DNA from: an uncultured Lachnospiraceae bacterium
GTDB taxonomy: Bacteria; Bacillota; Clostridia; TANB77; CAG-508
Direction: 5' to 3'
Assembly: GCA_946637865.1 (NCBI GenBank)
Contig: CAMPBM010000004.1
Location: 1-38,636 of the forward strand
DNA: 38,636 bases
Position numbers and translations under genes: made by a program. The number at the start of each line of letters is the position of its first letter. Position 1 is the stretch's first letter. Shown in pieces: positions 1-10,705 of this stretch. The notes under the pieces were generated by a model. The model did not search any database and was not told the DNA's origin. It was given only the letters and a program-made list of their open reading frames with translations.

Positions 1-46
1 GTAAATGCAAAAATGCAGAATTTTAATTTTGCATTTACTTTTTAAT
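1..46 (+). terminator. Probable rho-independent terminator of a gene lying left of the window
   Basis: GTAAATGCAAAA ... TTTTGCATTTAC perfect 12-bp stem followed by TTTTTAA. Confidence 0.6.
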
Positions 47-88
47 TGAACAAGTAGCAAAAAATACCATTAATTATTGCATTATCCG

Positions 89-117
89 TTGACATAAAAT
101 AAATCATGTGATATAAT
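89..117 (+). promoter_or_regulatory. Consensus sigma-A promoter: TTGACA, 17-nt spacer, TATAAT
   Basis: TTGACA at 89-94 and TATAAT at 112-117, exact consensus and spacing, upstream of the 106-aa ORF. Confidence 0.85.
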
Positions 118-168
118 ACATCTCGTACGAATATAAACCAATTTCATATTTAAGAAAGGAGCATATTT

Positions 169-489
169 ATGTTCTACAAGTATTCTTATTCACCGGCACC
201 ACAAGCATACCTTTTCAAAGGCACTGTTGCCCAATTAGAAAGGAAGCTTAAAGCCACAGGCATGACAGTTGTAAGTGGAGGTAATGGTTCCTACATCCTT
301 GCAGGATGCTCATCTGGCAAAATTTATGAATATGCTGATGAGACCTCGAACTACCCTATACGAGTTGTTACCCCCAGCAGAGACATGATTCGTCTAAGAT
401 ACGGAAAAGAACGTATCACAGAACGAGATTATATCCGGCTGACTAAAGAATTAAATGAAGGCACAATTTCGTTTGATTCTTTAATGTGA
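169..489 (+). CDS. Hypothetical 106-aa protein
   Basis: ORF with AAGGAG-type RBS (agaaaggagcat) and consensus promoter upstream; hairpin downstream. Confidence 0.75.
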   Translation: MFYKYSYSPAPQAYLFKGTVAQLERKLKATGMTVVSGGNGSYILAGCSSGKIYEYADETSNYPIRVVTPSRDMIRLRYGKERITERDYIRLTKELNEGTISFDSLM

Positions 490-509
490 ATAACGAAACT
501 TAACTAACA

Positions 510-547
510 CAATAAAGCAGACTAGATAATTCTAGCCTGCTTTATTG
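510..547. terminator. Stem-loop between convergent genes, probable bidirectional terminator
   Basis: CAATAAAGCAG-A-CTAG / CTAG-C-CTGCTTTATTG, long stem with one mismatch; no long T-run. Confidence 0.5.
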
Positions 548-556
548 TTGATTATT

Positions 557-3500
557 CTATTTTAAAATACCATCTTTATCAAAAGTATATGTCTTTCCAT
601 CTATTACCACACTTTCATTTATAGCCATTCTTCCATCCTCATAGCAATAATATGTCTGACCATATTTGTTAACAAATCCAATTTGCATTACACCATCATC
701 CTCAAAGAAGTAGTATTTTTGATTATACCCTGTTATATGCTCTACACCGTCGTCATCTATATACGATTCAGTTTGTATAATAGCTTTCTTTCCATTTCTG
801 CAAACCTTTCCACCGTCAGCATAATACTTCTTTCCGTCTACTTCAAACCAACCTGTTAGAATAGTTCCTGTGGTTTTATCTGTATAATACATTTCATCAT
901 TGTAAATTACAAATTCTCCTTTTAACATTTTTCCATCTTCACCAAAATAATACTTAGAGTCAGAATCATCTATACGAGATACTGTGCTTGAAACCATTTC
1001 GCCTCTAAAGGTAAAGTAATAGAAATCTCCATCAATTTCTTTCAAGCCTATAGCCATTATTCCAGTTTCTTTGTCTACATAGTAAGTATTACCATCTTCA
1101 ACAATCCAACCAGTTTTCTGCATCGAGCCGTCTGTTTTATCAAAATAATATGTTACTTCTGGATCAGAAGGTGCATAAAATCCCTTTGCTAAAGACACTC
1201 TTCCTAGATTTACACATTGACAATATGTTTTTCCATCTCTATCTATTAATCCTACATGGAAAAGTCCATCTTCGTTAAAGTGATAGATTTCTCCATTATA
1301 TTCATAATCTCCAGTTTGCATTACTCCAGTCTCGTCGAAATAGTAATAACCATCTGCAACTCTATTTGTTAAAGTGTTTTCTGTGTAATTTACGTCAAAT
1401 CTTTTTTCGCACAAAACGCCGTAGTTTTCGTAGAAAACACGATGATACATCTTTCCATCTGACTCATATATTAACACAAATTTATCTTCAATTTTTTTGC
1501 CATCTTTATCTAGTAAATATGACTTTTCACCATTTGTTACAACTCCACATAGAGCTACGTTTTCTTGTAATACACCACTTTCATTAAAATAGTATATTTC
1601 ATCGTCTATGTCTTTTATTCCTACTGCTACTTCACCTGTTATTGGGTCTAAATAGTATTTATTTCCGTCTTTTTCAAACCAGCCTGTTGTTTGTTTTTTA
1701 CCTGATTCGTAGTAGTAAAGTTTGTCTTGATTTATAATGAATCCATGTACTTGTGTTGATTGTTGTAATACGCCATTTTCATCAAAACTATACAATTTTC
1801 CGTCTATTTCTTTTAAGCCTATTGCTACTTCTCCTGTTGTTGGGTCTAGGTAGTATGTATTTCCTTCTTTTTGGCTATACCAACCTGTTTTTTGTAATGT
1901 CCCTGATGCTGCTCCAAAATAATACAATTTATTATCTATTGTTATGAACTTTCCTTTTACCATCTGTCCATTTTTATCAAAATAATATGTTGAACTTCCT
2001 ACATCTACTTTTCCCTTTTGCATTATTCCTTGTTCATTAAAATAATATTTCTTATTGTCTATTGTTTTTAACCCAATATACACTTCTCCTGTACTTGTGT
2101 TCAAATAATATCTATTCCCATTACTTTGGCTATACCAACCTGTTTTCTGTAATTTTCCTGATGCTGCTCCATAATAATATAACTTGCCATCTGTTTTTAT
2201 AAATTCTCCTTTAGCTACTGTTGCATCACCTTTAAAATAATAAGTATCACCATTTATAGTAACTTTTCCTAGTTGTAAAGTACCATCACTATTAAATCTA
2301 TAGATTTGTTTTTCGATTATAATATCTCCGGTTTTCATTATTCCCTTATTGTCAAAGTAATAATAATACCCATCTAATTTATTTAGTCCTGTATAAACTT
2401 CTCCTGTTGTTTTATCCAGATAATAAACGTTTCCCTCTTTTTGACTATACCAGCCTGTTTTCTGCAATGTTCCTGATGCTGCTCCGAAATAATACAATTT
2501 ATTATCTATTGCTATGAATTTTCCTTTTACCATCTGTCCATTTTCGTCAAAATAATACGTTGAGCTTCCTACGTCTACTTTTCCTTTTTGCATTATTCCT
2601 TGCTCGTTAAAATAATACTTTTTATTATCTATTGTTTTTAATCCTATATATACTTCTCCTGTACTTTTATTGAAATAATACTTGTTTCCATTACTTTGGC
2701 TATACCACCCTGTTTTTTGCAATTTACCTGATGTTGCTCCATAGTAATATAACTTGCCATCTGTTTTTATAAATTCTCCTTTAGCTACTGTAGAATCATC
2801 TTTAAAATAATAGGTATCACCATTTATTGTAACTTTTCCTAATTGCAACATACCGTTGCTATTGAACCTATACGCTTGGTTTCCAATTTTAATATCACCA
2901 ATCTGCATCACGCCATTTTCAGAAAAATAGTAATAATCCGCTTCTATTTTATATAAGCCTGTATATACTTCTCCTGTTGTTTTATCCAAGTAATATGTAT
3001 TTCCTTCTTTCTGACTATACCAGCCTGTTTTTTGTAGTGTTCCTGATGCTGCTCCAAAATAATATAATTTATCATCTATAGTTATGAACTTTCCTTTTAC
3101 CATCTGTCCATTTTCACCAAAATAGTATGTTTGATTTCCTATATCTACTTTTCCTTTTTGCATTACACCTTGCTCATCAAAGTAATATATTTTTTTACCT
3201 ATCGTAATTTTACCTATCTGCATTTTTCCCGTATTATCAAAGTAATATGTTTTCCCATCGATTATTCTTAAACCTACATATACTTCTCCTGTTGCAGTAT
3301 CTAAGTAAAATGTATTTCCCTCCTTTTGGCTGTACCAACCTGTTTTCTGCATTGCCCCTGAAGCAGCTCCAAAATAATACAATTTATTATCTACTGTTAT
3401 GAACTTTCCTTTTACCATTCGTCCATTTTCATCAAAATAATATGTTAGATCTTTTACATCTACTTTTCCTTTTTGCATTATTCCTTGCTCATTAAAATAG

Positions 3501-6500
3501 TATTTGTAACTATCAATTGTTTCTAAGCCAACATATACTTCTCCTGTACTTTTATTGAAATAATACTTGTTTCCATTTTTTGAGCTATACCATCCTGTTT
3601 TTTGTAATTTTCCCGATGTTGCTCCATAATAATATAACTTACCATTTGTTTCTATAAATTCACCTTTAGCCACTGTTGCATCATCTTTAAAATAATAAGT
3701 ATCACCATTTATTGTAACCTTTCCTAACTGTAACACACCTTCATCATTAAATCTGTACATTTGATTGCCAATTTTAATATTTCCAGTTTTCATTACTCCA
3801 TTTCCATCAAAATAGTAATAATTCTCATCAATTCTATTAAGACCCGTATAGACTTCTCCTGATACTTCATCTAAGTAATACGTATTTCCTTCCTTTTGAC
3901 TATACCAACCCGTTTTCTGCATTGCCCCTGAAGCAGCTCCAAAATAGTATAATTTACTATCTATTGTTATGAACTTTCCTTTTACCATCTGTCCATTCTC
4001 GTCAAAATAATATGTTAGGTCTCCTACATCCACTTTTCCTTTTTGCATTATTCCTTGTTCATTAAAATAATACTTTTTACTATCTATAGTTTTTAATCCA
4101 ACATATACTTCACCTGTACTCTTATTAAAATAATACCTATTTCCATTACTCTGGCTATACCAACCTGTTTTTTGTAATTTACCTGATGTTGCTCCATAGT
4201 AATATAACTTCCCATCTGTTTTTATAAATTCTCCCTTAGCTACTGTAGCATCGTCCTTAAAATAATAAGTATCACCATTTATTGTAACTTTACCTAACTG
4301 TAAAATTCCATTACTGTTAAATCTGTACATTTGGTTTCCTATTTTAATATCACCAGTCTGCATTACACCATTTTCACTAAAATAGTAATAATCCGCTTCT
4401 ATTTTATTTAAACCAGTATACACCTCTCCTGTAGCTTTATCCATATAATATTTTTCACCACAATCAGAAGTATACCAACCAATTTTCTGTAACATTCCAG
4501 TAACTCTACCAAAATAGTAAAGCTTGTTGTCTATAGTGATAAATTGACCTTTAACAAATGCATCTTCATTGCTATCGAAGTAATATGATTGATTTCCTAT
4601 ATCTATTTTTCCTATTTGCTTTTCTCCATTTCCATTGAAGTAGTAGGTATTACCATCGATTTCATTAAATCCAGTATAAACTTCACCAGTTATGCCTGAA
4701 ACATAATATGTTTTATCGTTATAATATACCCAGCTTCCTTTTACCATTTCACCAGAGTTGTTAAAATAATATAATTTATCATTTATTTTTATTATTCTAC
4801 TATAATCTTTTATAGCATCCTCTCCATCATTTTGTATTGTAAGATAAGCTCTTTTTCCATCTTCATTAAAATAATATGCTCTATTTCCCAATACCACAAC
4901 ACCTTTTTCCATTGCGCCATCTTTTCCAGCATAATATTCATCGCCTTCAATTTCAAATAATGAATTTCTATACATATAATTGTTAAAATAATATTGTTCT
5001 CCATCTATAGTAGTTAACCCTTTTTCAATTTTTCCTGTTTCATTAGCATAATATGTTTCTCCGTCAACATTAAACCAACCTATTTGCATTATTCCATTTG
5101 TATCGAAATAGTATTCAGGAATTTCTTCACCAGTTTCTTCATTGTAAGAAAATAAAAACTCATTTTTCTTCATTGAATTATCGAAATAGTAAGTATTTCC
5201 TTCTAATGTTACAAATCCATATTGAACTATTCCTTTTGAATCTGCATAATATGTTCCGTCACCCTCAACATCAAAGAAACCTTTTTGCATTTTTCCTTCT
5301 CCATTAAAATAACTAGTACCATTCTCCGCACTATACCAATAATTTCTACACATTGTAGGTCTATTATATTGCGTACCACCATAATCAAAACTATTTTCGA
5401 AATAATATGTATTTCCTTCTATCTGCTGAATTCCATATACGAGTTTACCATTACTTTCGGCATAGTAGGTTTCTCCGTTGTTTATAAACCAGCCTATTTT
5501 CATTTCACCGTTTTCGCCAAAATAGTAATTATATTTATTGTTTTCTTCACTCAAGCCTACAAATACATTTGCATTCATTGAAGGTGTAAAATAATATGTC
5601 TTTCCATCTATAATTGTTACACCCATAGACAATCTACCTTCAGCATCCGCATAATATTTATTTCCGTCAAATTCAAACCAACCTGTTTGTATTATTCCTG
5701 TTTCATTTGCATAATATTCTATTACTGTTCCATCTTCAGTTGTTTCTTCATCAACCGAAAACATCTCACTTTTATGCATTTCAGGTGTAAAATAGTATTT
5801 ATTTCCATTTACTGTTATTAATCCTGATAAAATTTTCCCTTCTTCATCAGCATAATACTTATATCCATTATATTCAAAAATACTATCAACTTGCATTATT
5901 CCATATTCATTAAAATAATAGCTATTACCTTCAATATCAACCATCACATTTTTATACATATATGGTTCACCATAAGGTTCAAAATAATATGTATTTCCAT
6001 CTATTATCTTAAATCTGTGTGCTAAATTACCTTCACTATCCGCATAATATTTATTTTCATTAACTTCAAACCAACCTGTTTGCATTACTCCATCTGCGTT
6101 AAAATATGTATCATAATTGGCATAACCATACTCAGAAGCACCAGTGTCATAGTAATTGTTTATGTTAGCAAATGAATTCTTATACATAGCACTTGAAAAA
6201 TAGTATTTATTTTCTCCAATTTCTTGTAGTCCTTCTAGTACTTTTCCATCTGCGTCAGCATAGTATGTATTATCATCTATGTTAAACCAACCTATTTGCA
6301 TTATTCCATCTTGGTTAAAATATTGGTAATATTGTAAATCCCCATTATCATCATATTCATACTTCCATTCTTTTTCTAGCATATGATAAGGATTTTCTTC
6401 ACAACTTGGAACAAAATAATAAGTATTTCCATCTATCTTTTTATACCCTTCTAATAGTTTTCCATCATTATCTGCATAGTATGTGTTTTTTCCTTTATCA

Positions 6501-9367
6501 AACCAACCTATCTGCATTATTCCATCTTTATCAAAGTAGTATCTATATTCAGTTTCACCATCTCCTGATGATACGTCTGCGAAAATACTTCTGTACATTT
6601 GTGGAGCAAAATAATATGTATTTTCATCTATTTTTGTAAACCCTGTTATAATTTTTCCATTTAAATCTGCATAATATGTTTTATTGCCAACATTAAATAG
6701 TCCAATTTTTTTATTAGCATTTTCATCAAAATAGTAGGTACTTCCATTTATTTCAACGAATTCACCTTTATATTCATCATTACCATCATCTTCATCATTT
6801 TCTTTAAATTTAAATACACCATTTTCATCGAAATAACATAAGCAACCGTAATCTTCTACATATATCCATTCATCTTTACGCATATATGAAGCAAAATAAT
6901 ATTTGTTACCATCTATTTCACATAAACCACTTGCAATAGCTCCATCTTCATAGGAATAATACATATCACCTTCATACTCAAACCAACCCGTTTTCATCTC
7001 ACCGTTTTGGTCAAAATATGAATTATTTATAAATTCATTTATGTGTATATTAGGATCACTGTAATAGTACTTTCCATTTATTTCTATTATTCCTTCTCCA
7101 TTTACAATTGTGCCATCATCTTGTGCATAGTACGTCAATCCATCTTTATTAAAGAAACCTGTTTCCATTTTACCTTGCTCATTAAAGTAGTAATTATAAT
7201 CATTTATGTTAATCAACTCGTTCTTGTGCATAAATGGTACATAATTATTATTTTCAAAGTAATATGTGTTTTCACCTATTTTTTGAAATCCAGATAGTAT
7301 AATACCCTCACTATCAGCATAACAAGTGCCTTCATTTACATTAAATAATCCGGATACAATTTCACCGTTGCTATTCGCGTAATATGTAGGATGTTCATTA
7401 TTTTCGTTTGCTTCAATATAGCTCTCTTTATACATATATGGATTAAAATAGTACTTCTTATTATTTATATTTACAATGCCATATTTAATCTCGCCATTAG
7501 AATCTGCATAATAAGTATTTCCATCTACATCAAACAATCCTGTTTGCATTACACCATTTTCGTCAAAATAGTTGTCGCTCTTTTCATCCCCATCTACGTC
7601 TAAGAAGTTACTTTTTAGCATATAACCATTTTCTGGGTCGAAATAGTATGTTTTCTTGTCAGTTGAACTAATTGTTACAAATCCTGTTATATTTACTCCA
7701 TCCGAGTTTGCATAATATTCTTCTCCATCATAAGCAGTAAATATTCCTGTTTGCATTGTTCCATCTTCACCATAGTAATATTTTTCTCCATTCAATTCTA
7801 ACCAAGAATTTGAATACATGTATGGCTCATAATTGTTTTCTTGGAAATAATATTTTTTATTATTTATTGTTACTGCACCACTTAATAATTTTCCATTTTC
7901 ATCAGCGTAATACTTACTTTCGTTAACTTCAAACCATGATGTTTTTATTACACCATTTTCATCAGCATAATATTCTGCTATATTTCCGTTGTTTTCTACA
8001 GAGAAAAATTGATCTCTATACATATTATAATCAAAATAGTATTTATTTCCATTAATTGTTTTGAAACCACGTTCTAAATTCCCAGTCTCATCTGCATAGT
8101 AAACTGTTCCATCACTTGTTGTAAATATTCCCGTTTGTAGTGCCCCATCTGCTCCAAAATAATACTCAGAGGTTACATATTCATCATAGTACTCTTGAAA
8201 TTCTCCATTTTCATTCTTATATAGAATAACATTCTTATACATATAATTTTCATATGGATTAAAATAATAGATTTTTCCTTCAATTTCATTTAATCCACTT
8301 ACCATATTTCCATTTTCATCTTGGTAATATAATCTTTCGTCACTTGATTCAATCCAACCTTTCTGCATCACACCATTTGCATCAAAATAGTGTTTATAAG
8401 AATAGCCTGTATAATCGTCATAAACATATGCAAAATCGTCCTTTACCATACTAGGTTCAAAGCAATATATATTACCATCAATATCTACTGTTCCGTACTG
8501 CAAATTTCCGTTATCATCTGCATAATATGCTTTTCCATCTACATAGAATATTCCTGTTTGGATTATTCCATTTTCATCAAAATAACATTCATAACCATAT
8601 TCATCAACGTATGCAAACCTATTTGTGTATATATACGGATTAAAATAGTATAAATTTCCGTCAACCCAATCAAAACCTTTTTTTACTATACCATTGTCGT
8701 CAGCATAGCATAATGCTTCATCAACTTCCATAAAGCCTTTCGCATTAAACCATCCTGTTTGCATTTGTCCATTTTCACCAAAGTAGTAGGTGTATCCTTC
8801 TAAGGTTATAAAAGAGTTTTTAATAAGGTATGGATTAAAATAGTATTTTTCTCCACTTATTTCGTAAAGTCCAGATGCTATTTTTCCATTATCTTCTGCA
8901 TAATAAGTATACCCTTCGGATTCAAACCACCCTGTTTGAATTGTTTCTGTTTCTTGGGCATAATAATAATCTTCATTCTCATTGTCTGTAAAGGTTTTAC
9001 CATTCGACGTTTGTTCTGCCAAATCATTAGTTTGAACTTCATCGCCAATATTTTCTGTTGTACTGCTACTTGTTAGTGTAATATCTTGCGAGCTTAATTC
9101 TTGCTCACTTTTTTCAGCAATAATCCCATCATTTTCAAGGTTAACATTTTCATCTATATTATTTTCGTTATTAAAAACATTTTCCTGATTTTCTACCATG
9201 CAGTCTTCGCTGTTGTCTAATTCACTCTTATCAGAATTCTCTGTTTTTTCACCACTATCTTCAATTACCTCATCTTGAACTGCAAATACTTGTTTTCCTA
9301 CGATGTTAGCATCAAAGATACAAATAACTATTAATATAGATATTAGCAAATATTTTTTAAATTTCAT
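557..9367 (-). CDS. Giant secreted repeat protein (cell-wall/choline/glucan-binding-type repeats), about 2.94k aa
   Basis: ORF extends to 9439, but GGGGGAGG RBS lies just before ATG at 9367 (MKFKKYLLISILIVICIFDANIVGKQVFA signal peptide). Acidic Ser/Glu/Asn-rich linker, then tandem GWF..G..YYAD..G....G...I.G..YYF repeats to the C-terminus. Confidence 0.93.
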   Translation of the reverse strand: MKFKKYLLISILIVICIFDANIVGKQVFAVQDEVIEDSGEKTENSDKSELDNSEDCMVENQENVFNNENNIDENVNLENDGIIAEKSEQELSSQDITLTSSSTTENIGDEVQTNDLAEQTSNGKTFTDNENEDYYYAQETETIQTGWFESEGYTYYAEDNGKIASGLYEISGEKYYFNPYLIKNSFITLEGYTYYFGENGQMQTGWFNAKGFMEVDEALCYADDNGIVKKGFDWVDGNLYYFNPYIYTNRFAYVDEYGYECYFDENGIIQTGIFYVDGKAYYADDNGNLQYGTVDIDGNIYCFEPSMVKDDFAYVYDDYTGYSYKHYFDANGVMQKGWIESSDERLYYQDENGNMVSGLNEIEGKIYYFNPYENYMYKNVILYKNENGEFQEYYDEYVTSEYYFGADGALQTGIFTTSDGTVYYADETGNLERGFKTINGNKYYFDYNMYRDQFFSVENNGNIAEYYADENGVIKTSWFEVNESKYYADENGKLLSGAVTINNKKYYFQENNYEPYMYSNSWLELNGEKYYYGEDGTMQTGIFTAYDGEEYYANSDGVNITGFVTISSTDKKTYYFDPENGYMLKSNFLDVDGDEKSDNYFDENGVMQTGLFDVDGNTYYADSNGEIKYGIVNINNKKYYFNPYMYKESYIEANENNEHPTYYANSNGEIVSGLFNVNEGTCYADSEGIILSGFQKIGENTYYFENNNYVPFMHKNELININDYNYYFNEQGKMETGFFNKDGLTYYAQDDGTIVNGEGIIEINGKYYYSDPNIHINEFINNSYFDQNGEMKTGWFEYEGDMYYSYEDGAIASGLCEIDGNKYYFASYMRKDEWIYVEDYGCLCYFDENGVFKFKENDEDDGNDEYKGEFVEINGSTYYFDENANKKIGLFNVGNKTYYADLNGKIITGFTKIDENTYYFAPQMYRSIFADVSSGDGETEYRYYFDKDGIMQIGWFDKGKNTYYADNDGKLLEGYKKIDGNTYYFVPSCEENPYHMLEKEWKYEYDDNGDLQYYQYFNQDGIMQIGWFNIDDNTYYADADGKVLEGLQEIGENKYYFSSAMYKNSFANINNYYDTGASEYGYANYDTYFNADGVMQTGWFEVNENKYYADSEGNLAHRFKIIDGNTYYFEPYGEPYMYKNVMVDIEGNSYYFNEYGIMQVDSIFEYNGYKYYADEEGKILSGLITVNGNKYYFTPEMHKSEMFSVDEETTEDGTVIEYYANETGIIQTGWFEFDGNKYYADAEGRLSMGVTIIDGKTYYFTPSMNANVFVGLSEENNKYNYYFGENGEMKIGWFINNGETYYAESNGKLVYGIQQIEGNTYYFENSFDYGGTQYNRPTMCRNYWYSAENGTSYFNGEGKMQKGFFDVEGDGTYYADSKGIVQYGFVTLEGNTYYFDNSMKKNEFLFSYNEETGEEIPEYYFDTNGIMQIGWFNVDGETYYANETGKIEKGLTTIDGEQYYFNNYMYRNSLFEIEGDEYYAGKDGAMEKGVVVLGNRAYYFNEDGKRAYLTIQNDGEDAIKDYSRIIKINDKLYYFNNSGEMVKGSWVYYNDKTYYVSGITGEVYTGFNEIDGNTYYFNGNGEKQIGKIDIGNQSYYFDSNEDAFVKGQFITIDNKLYYFGRVTGMLQKIGWYTSDCGEKYYMDKATGEVYTGLNKIEADYYYFSENGVMQTGDIKIGNQMYRFNSNGILQLGKVTINGDTYYFKDDATVAKGEFIKTDGKLYYYGATSGKLQKTGWYSQSNGNRYYFNKSTGEVYVGLKTIDSKKYYFNEQGIMQKGKVDVGDLTYYFDENGQMVKGKFITIDSKLYYFGAASGAMQKTGWYSQKEGNTYYLDEVSGEVYTGLNRIDENYYYFDGNGVMKTGNIKIGNQMYRFNDEGVLQLGKVTINGDTYYFKDDATVAKGEFIETNGKLYYYGATSGKLQKTGWYSSKNGNKYYFNKSTGEVYVGLETIDSYKYYFNEQGIMQKGKVDVKDLTYYFDENGRMVKGKFITVDNKLYYFGAASGAMQKTGWYSQKEGNTFYLDTATGEVYVGLRIIDGKTYYFDNTGKMQIGKITIGKKIYYFDEQGVMQKGKVDIGNQTYYFGENGQMVKGKFITIDDKLYYFGAASGTLQKTGWYSQKEGNTYYLDKTTGEVYTGLYKIEADYYYFSENGVMQIGDIKIGNQAYRFNSNGMLQLGKVTINGDTYYFKDDSTVAKGEFIKTDGKLYYYGATSGKLQKTGWYSQSNGNKYYFNKSTGEVYIGLKTIDNKKYYFNEQGIMQKGKVDVGSSTYYFDENGQMVKGKFIAIDNKLYYFGAASGTLQKTGWYSQKEGNVYYLDKTTGEVYTGLNKLDGYYYYFDNKGIMKTGDIIIEKQIYRFNSDGTLQLGKVTINGDTYYFKGDATVAKGEFIKTDGKLYYYGAASGKLQKTGWYSQSNGNRYYLNTSTGEVYIGLKTIDNKKYYFNEQGIMQKGKVDVGSSTYYFDKNGQMVKGKFITIDNKLYYFGAASGTLQKTGWYSQKEGNTYYLDPTTGEVAIGLKEIDGKLYSFDENGVLQQSTQVHGFIINQDKLYYYESGKKQTTGWFEKDGNKYYLDPITGEVAVGIKDIDDEIYYFNESGVLQENVALCGVVTNGEKSYLLDKDGKKIEDKFVLIYESDGKMYHRVFYENYGVLCEKRFDVNYTENTLTNRVADGYYYFDETGVMQTGDYEYNGEIYHFNEDGLFHVGLIDRDGKTYCQCVNLGRVSLAKGFYAPSDPEVTYYFDKTDGSMQKTGWIVEDGNTYYVDKETGIMAIGLKEIDGDFYYFTFRGEMVSSTVSRIDDSDSKYYFGEDGKMLKGEFVIYNDEMYYTDKTTGTILTGWFEVDGKKYYADGGKVCRNGKKAIIQTESYIDDDGVEHITGYNQKYYFFEDDGVMQIGFVNKYGQTYYCYEDGRMAINESVVIDGKTYTFDKDGILK
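1600..4750 (-). repeat. Higher-order tandem repeat inside the giant gene (570 bp / 190 aa period)
   Basis: The 10-mer ctgtttttat (KTDGKL region) and its variant recur at 2191, 2761, 3646 and 4216: spacings 570, 885 (570+315), 570 nt. Confidence 0.85.
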
Positions 9368-9398
9368 ATTCAACCTCCCCCTTTTAATATATGCTTCT

Positions 9399-9427
9399 AT
9401 TATATATTGATGATTGCAAAAAATCAA
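9399..9427 (-). promoter_or_regulatory. Sigma-A-type promoter of the giant repeat gene (TTGATT, 17 nt, TATAAT)
   Basis: Minus-strand TTGATT (9427-9422), TATAAT (9404-9399), 17-nt spacer, about 30 nt upstream of the ATG. Confidence 0.65.
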
Positions 9428-9476
9428 TAAATTTAGCATTTTTTGTAAAAGTTTATTTAGTATTTTTTTATTGTGT

Positions 9477-9519
9477 AAAAAAAAACAATTTATATACCAT
9501 TTTACTGATATATAAATTG
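9477..9519 (-). terminator. Rho-independent terminator downstream of ugd
   Basis: Minus strand CAATTTATATATC...GTATATAAATTG followed by TTTTTTTTT. Confidence 0.85.
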
Positions 9520-9538
9520 CTCTTATATTAGTTCCAAA

Positions 9539-10705
9539 TTAGTCTCTACTATACAAATCTCTTGTATAAACTTTATCTTTTACGCTTTCTAATATATTTT
9601 CAAATCTATTTGCTAAAATTACATCGCTATCTTCTGAAAACTCTTCGAAATCGTTTACCACCTTACATCCATTAAAAGTATCTGCTTTTAATGTTGGCTC
9701 ATAAATTATAATTTCAACATCCTCTTCTTTTAATCTTTCAATAATTCCTTGAATAGCACTTGCTCTGAAGTTATCTGAATCGGTTTTCATAGTTAATCTA
9801 TAAATACCAACTACATCAGGATTTTTACGCATAATCATTTCTGTAATATGTCTTTTTCTAGTTCTATTAGAACGTACTATTGCTCTAATTAGATTTTGTG
9901 GCACATTGTCGTAATTAGCTAATAATTGTTTTGTATCTTTTGGTAAACAATATCCTCCATATCCGAAAGATGGGTTGTTGTAATGATCACCAATTCTTGG
10001 GTCTAGACCAACTCCCTCAATTATATCTTTAGTATTTAGCCCTTTTATTTCTGCATATGTATCTAATTCATTGAAATATGCGACTCTTAATGCTAAGTAT
10101 GTATTTGCAAATAATTTTACAGCCTCAGCTTCTGTACTATCCATATATTTAACTACAATATCTTTTTTAATTGCACCTTCTTTTAAAAGTTCTGCAAACT
10201 TTTCAGCTCTTTCACTTTTTTCGCCAACTATAATTCTTGAAGGATATAGGTTGTCATATAAAGCCTTTCCTTCTCTTAGAAATTCTGGTGAAAACATTAT
10301 ATTATCAATTTTATATTTTTGTTTCATTGCATTTATAAAACCTACTGGTATTGTTGATTTTACTACCATTGTTGTATTAATATTCATTGCTTTTACTTTT
10401 TGAATTATATCTTCAACACTTGATGTATCAAAGAAGTTTCTTTCATCATCGTAATTTGTTGGAGTGCTTATTACTATATATTCAGCACCTTCAAAAGCTT
10501 CTTTATAATCTAATGTTGCTCTTAGATTTAGTTTTTTGTTTTTTAGGAAATCTTCTATTTCCTTGTCTTTTATAGGTGATACCTTATTATTTATCATATC
10601 AACCTTCTCTTGTATTATGTCAAGAGCAACTACTTCGTTGTTCTGGCTTAATAATGTAGCTATTGATAAGCCTACATAACCTGTTCCTGCTACTGCTATT
10701 TTCAT
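9539..10705 (-). CDS. ugd: UDP-glucose 6-dehydrogenase / nucleotide-sugar dehydrogenase
   Basis: [20 protein letters not shown] Rossmann motif, [24 protein letters not shown] catalytic Cys motif. Confidence 0.93.
   Translation of the reverse strand: MKIAVAGTGYVGLSIATLLSQNNEVVALDIIQEKVDMINNKVSPIKDKEIEDFLKNKKLNLRATLDYKEAFEGAEYIVISTPTNYDDERNFFDTSSVEDIIQKVKAMNINTTMVVKSTIPVGFINAMKQKYKIDNIMFSPEFLREGKALYDNLYPSRIIVGEKSERAEKFAELLKEGAIKKDIVVKYMDSTEAEAVKLFANTYLALRVAYFNELDTYAEIKGLNTKDIIEGVGLDPRIGDHYNNPSFGYGGYCLPKDTKQLLANYDNVPQNLIRAIVRSNRTRKRHITEMIMRKNPDVVGIYRLTMKTDSDNFRASAIQGIIERLKEEDVEIIIYEPTLKADTFNGCKVVNDFEEFSEDSDVILANRFENILESVKDKVYTRDLYSRD

Noticed and set aside
1600-4750. Regular repeats considered as a CRISPR or non-coding satellite array
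   Set aside because: The repeats remain in one continuous reading frame and encode conserved binding modules; no short identical repeats with unique spacers.
1366-8653. Plus-strand ORFs opposite the giant gene (e.g. 1366..1587, 5285..5581, 7043..7297, 8390..8653)
   Set aside because: Antisense reading of YYF/YYAD repeats gives low-complexity Ile/Tyr/His/Leu-rich peptides; no RBS or family support.
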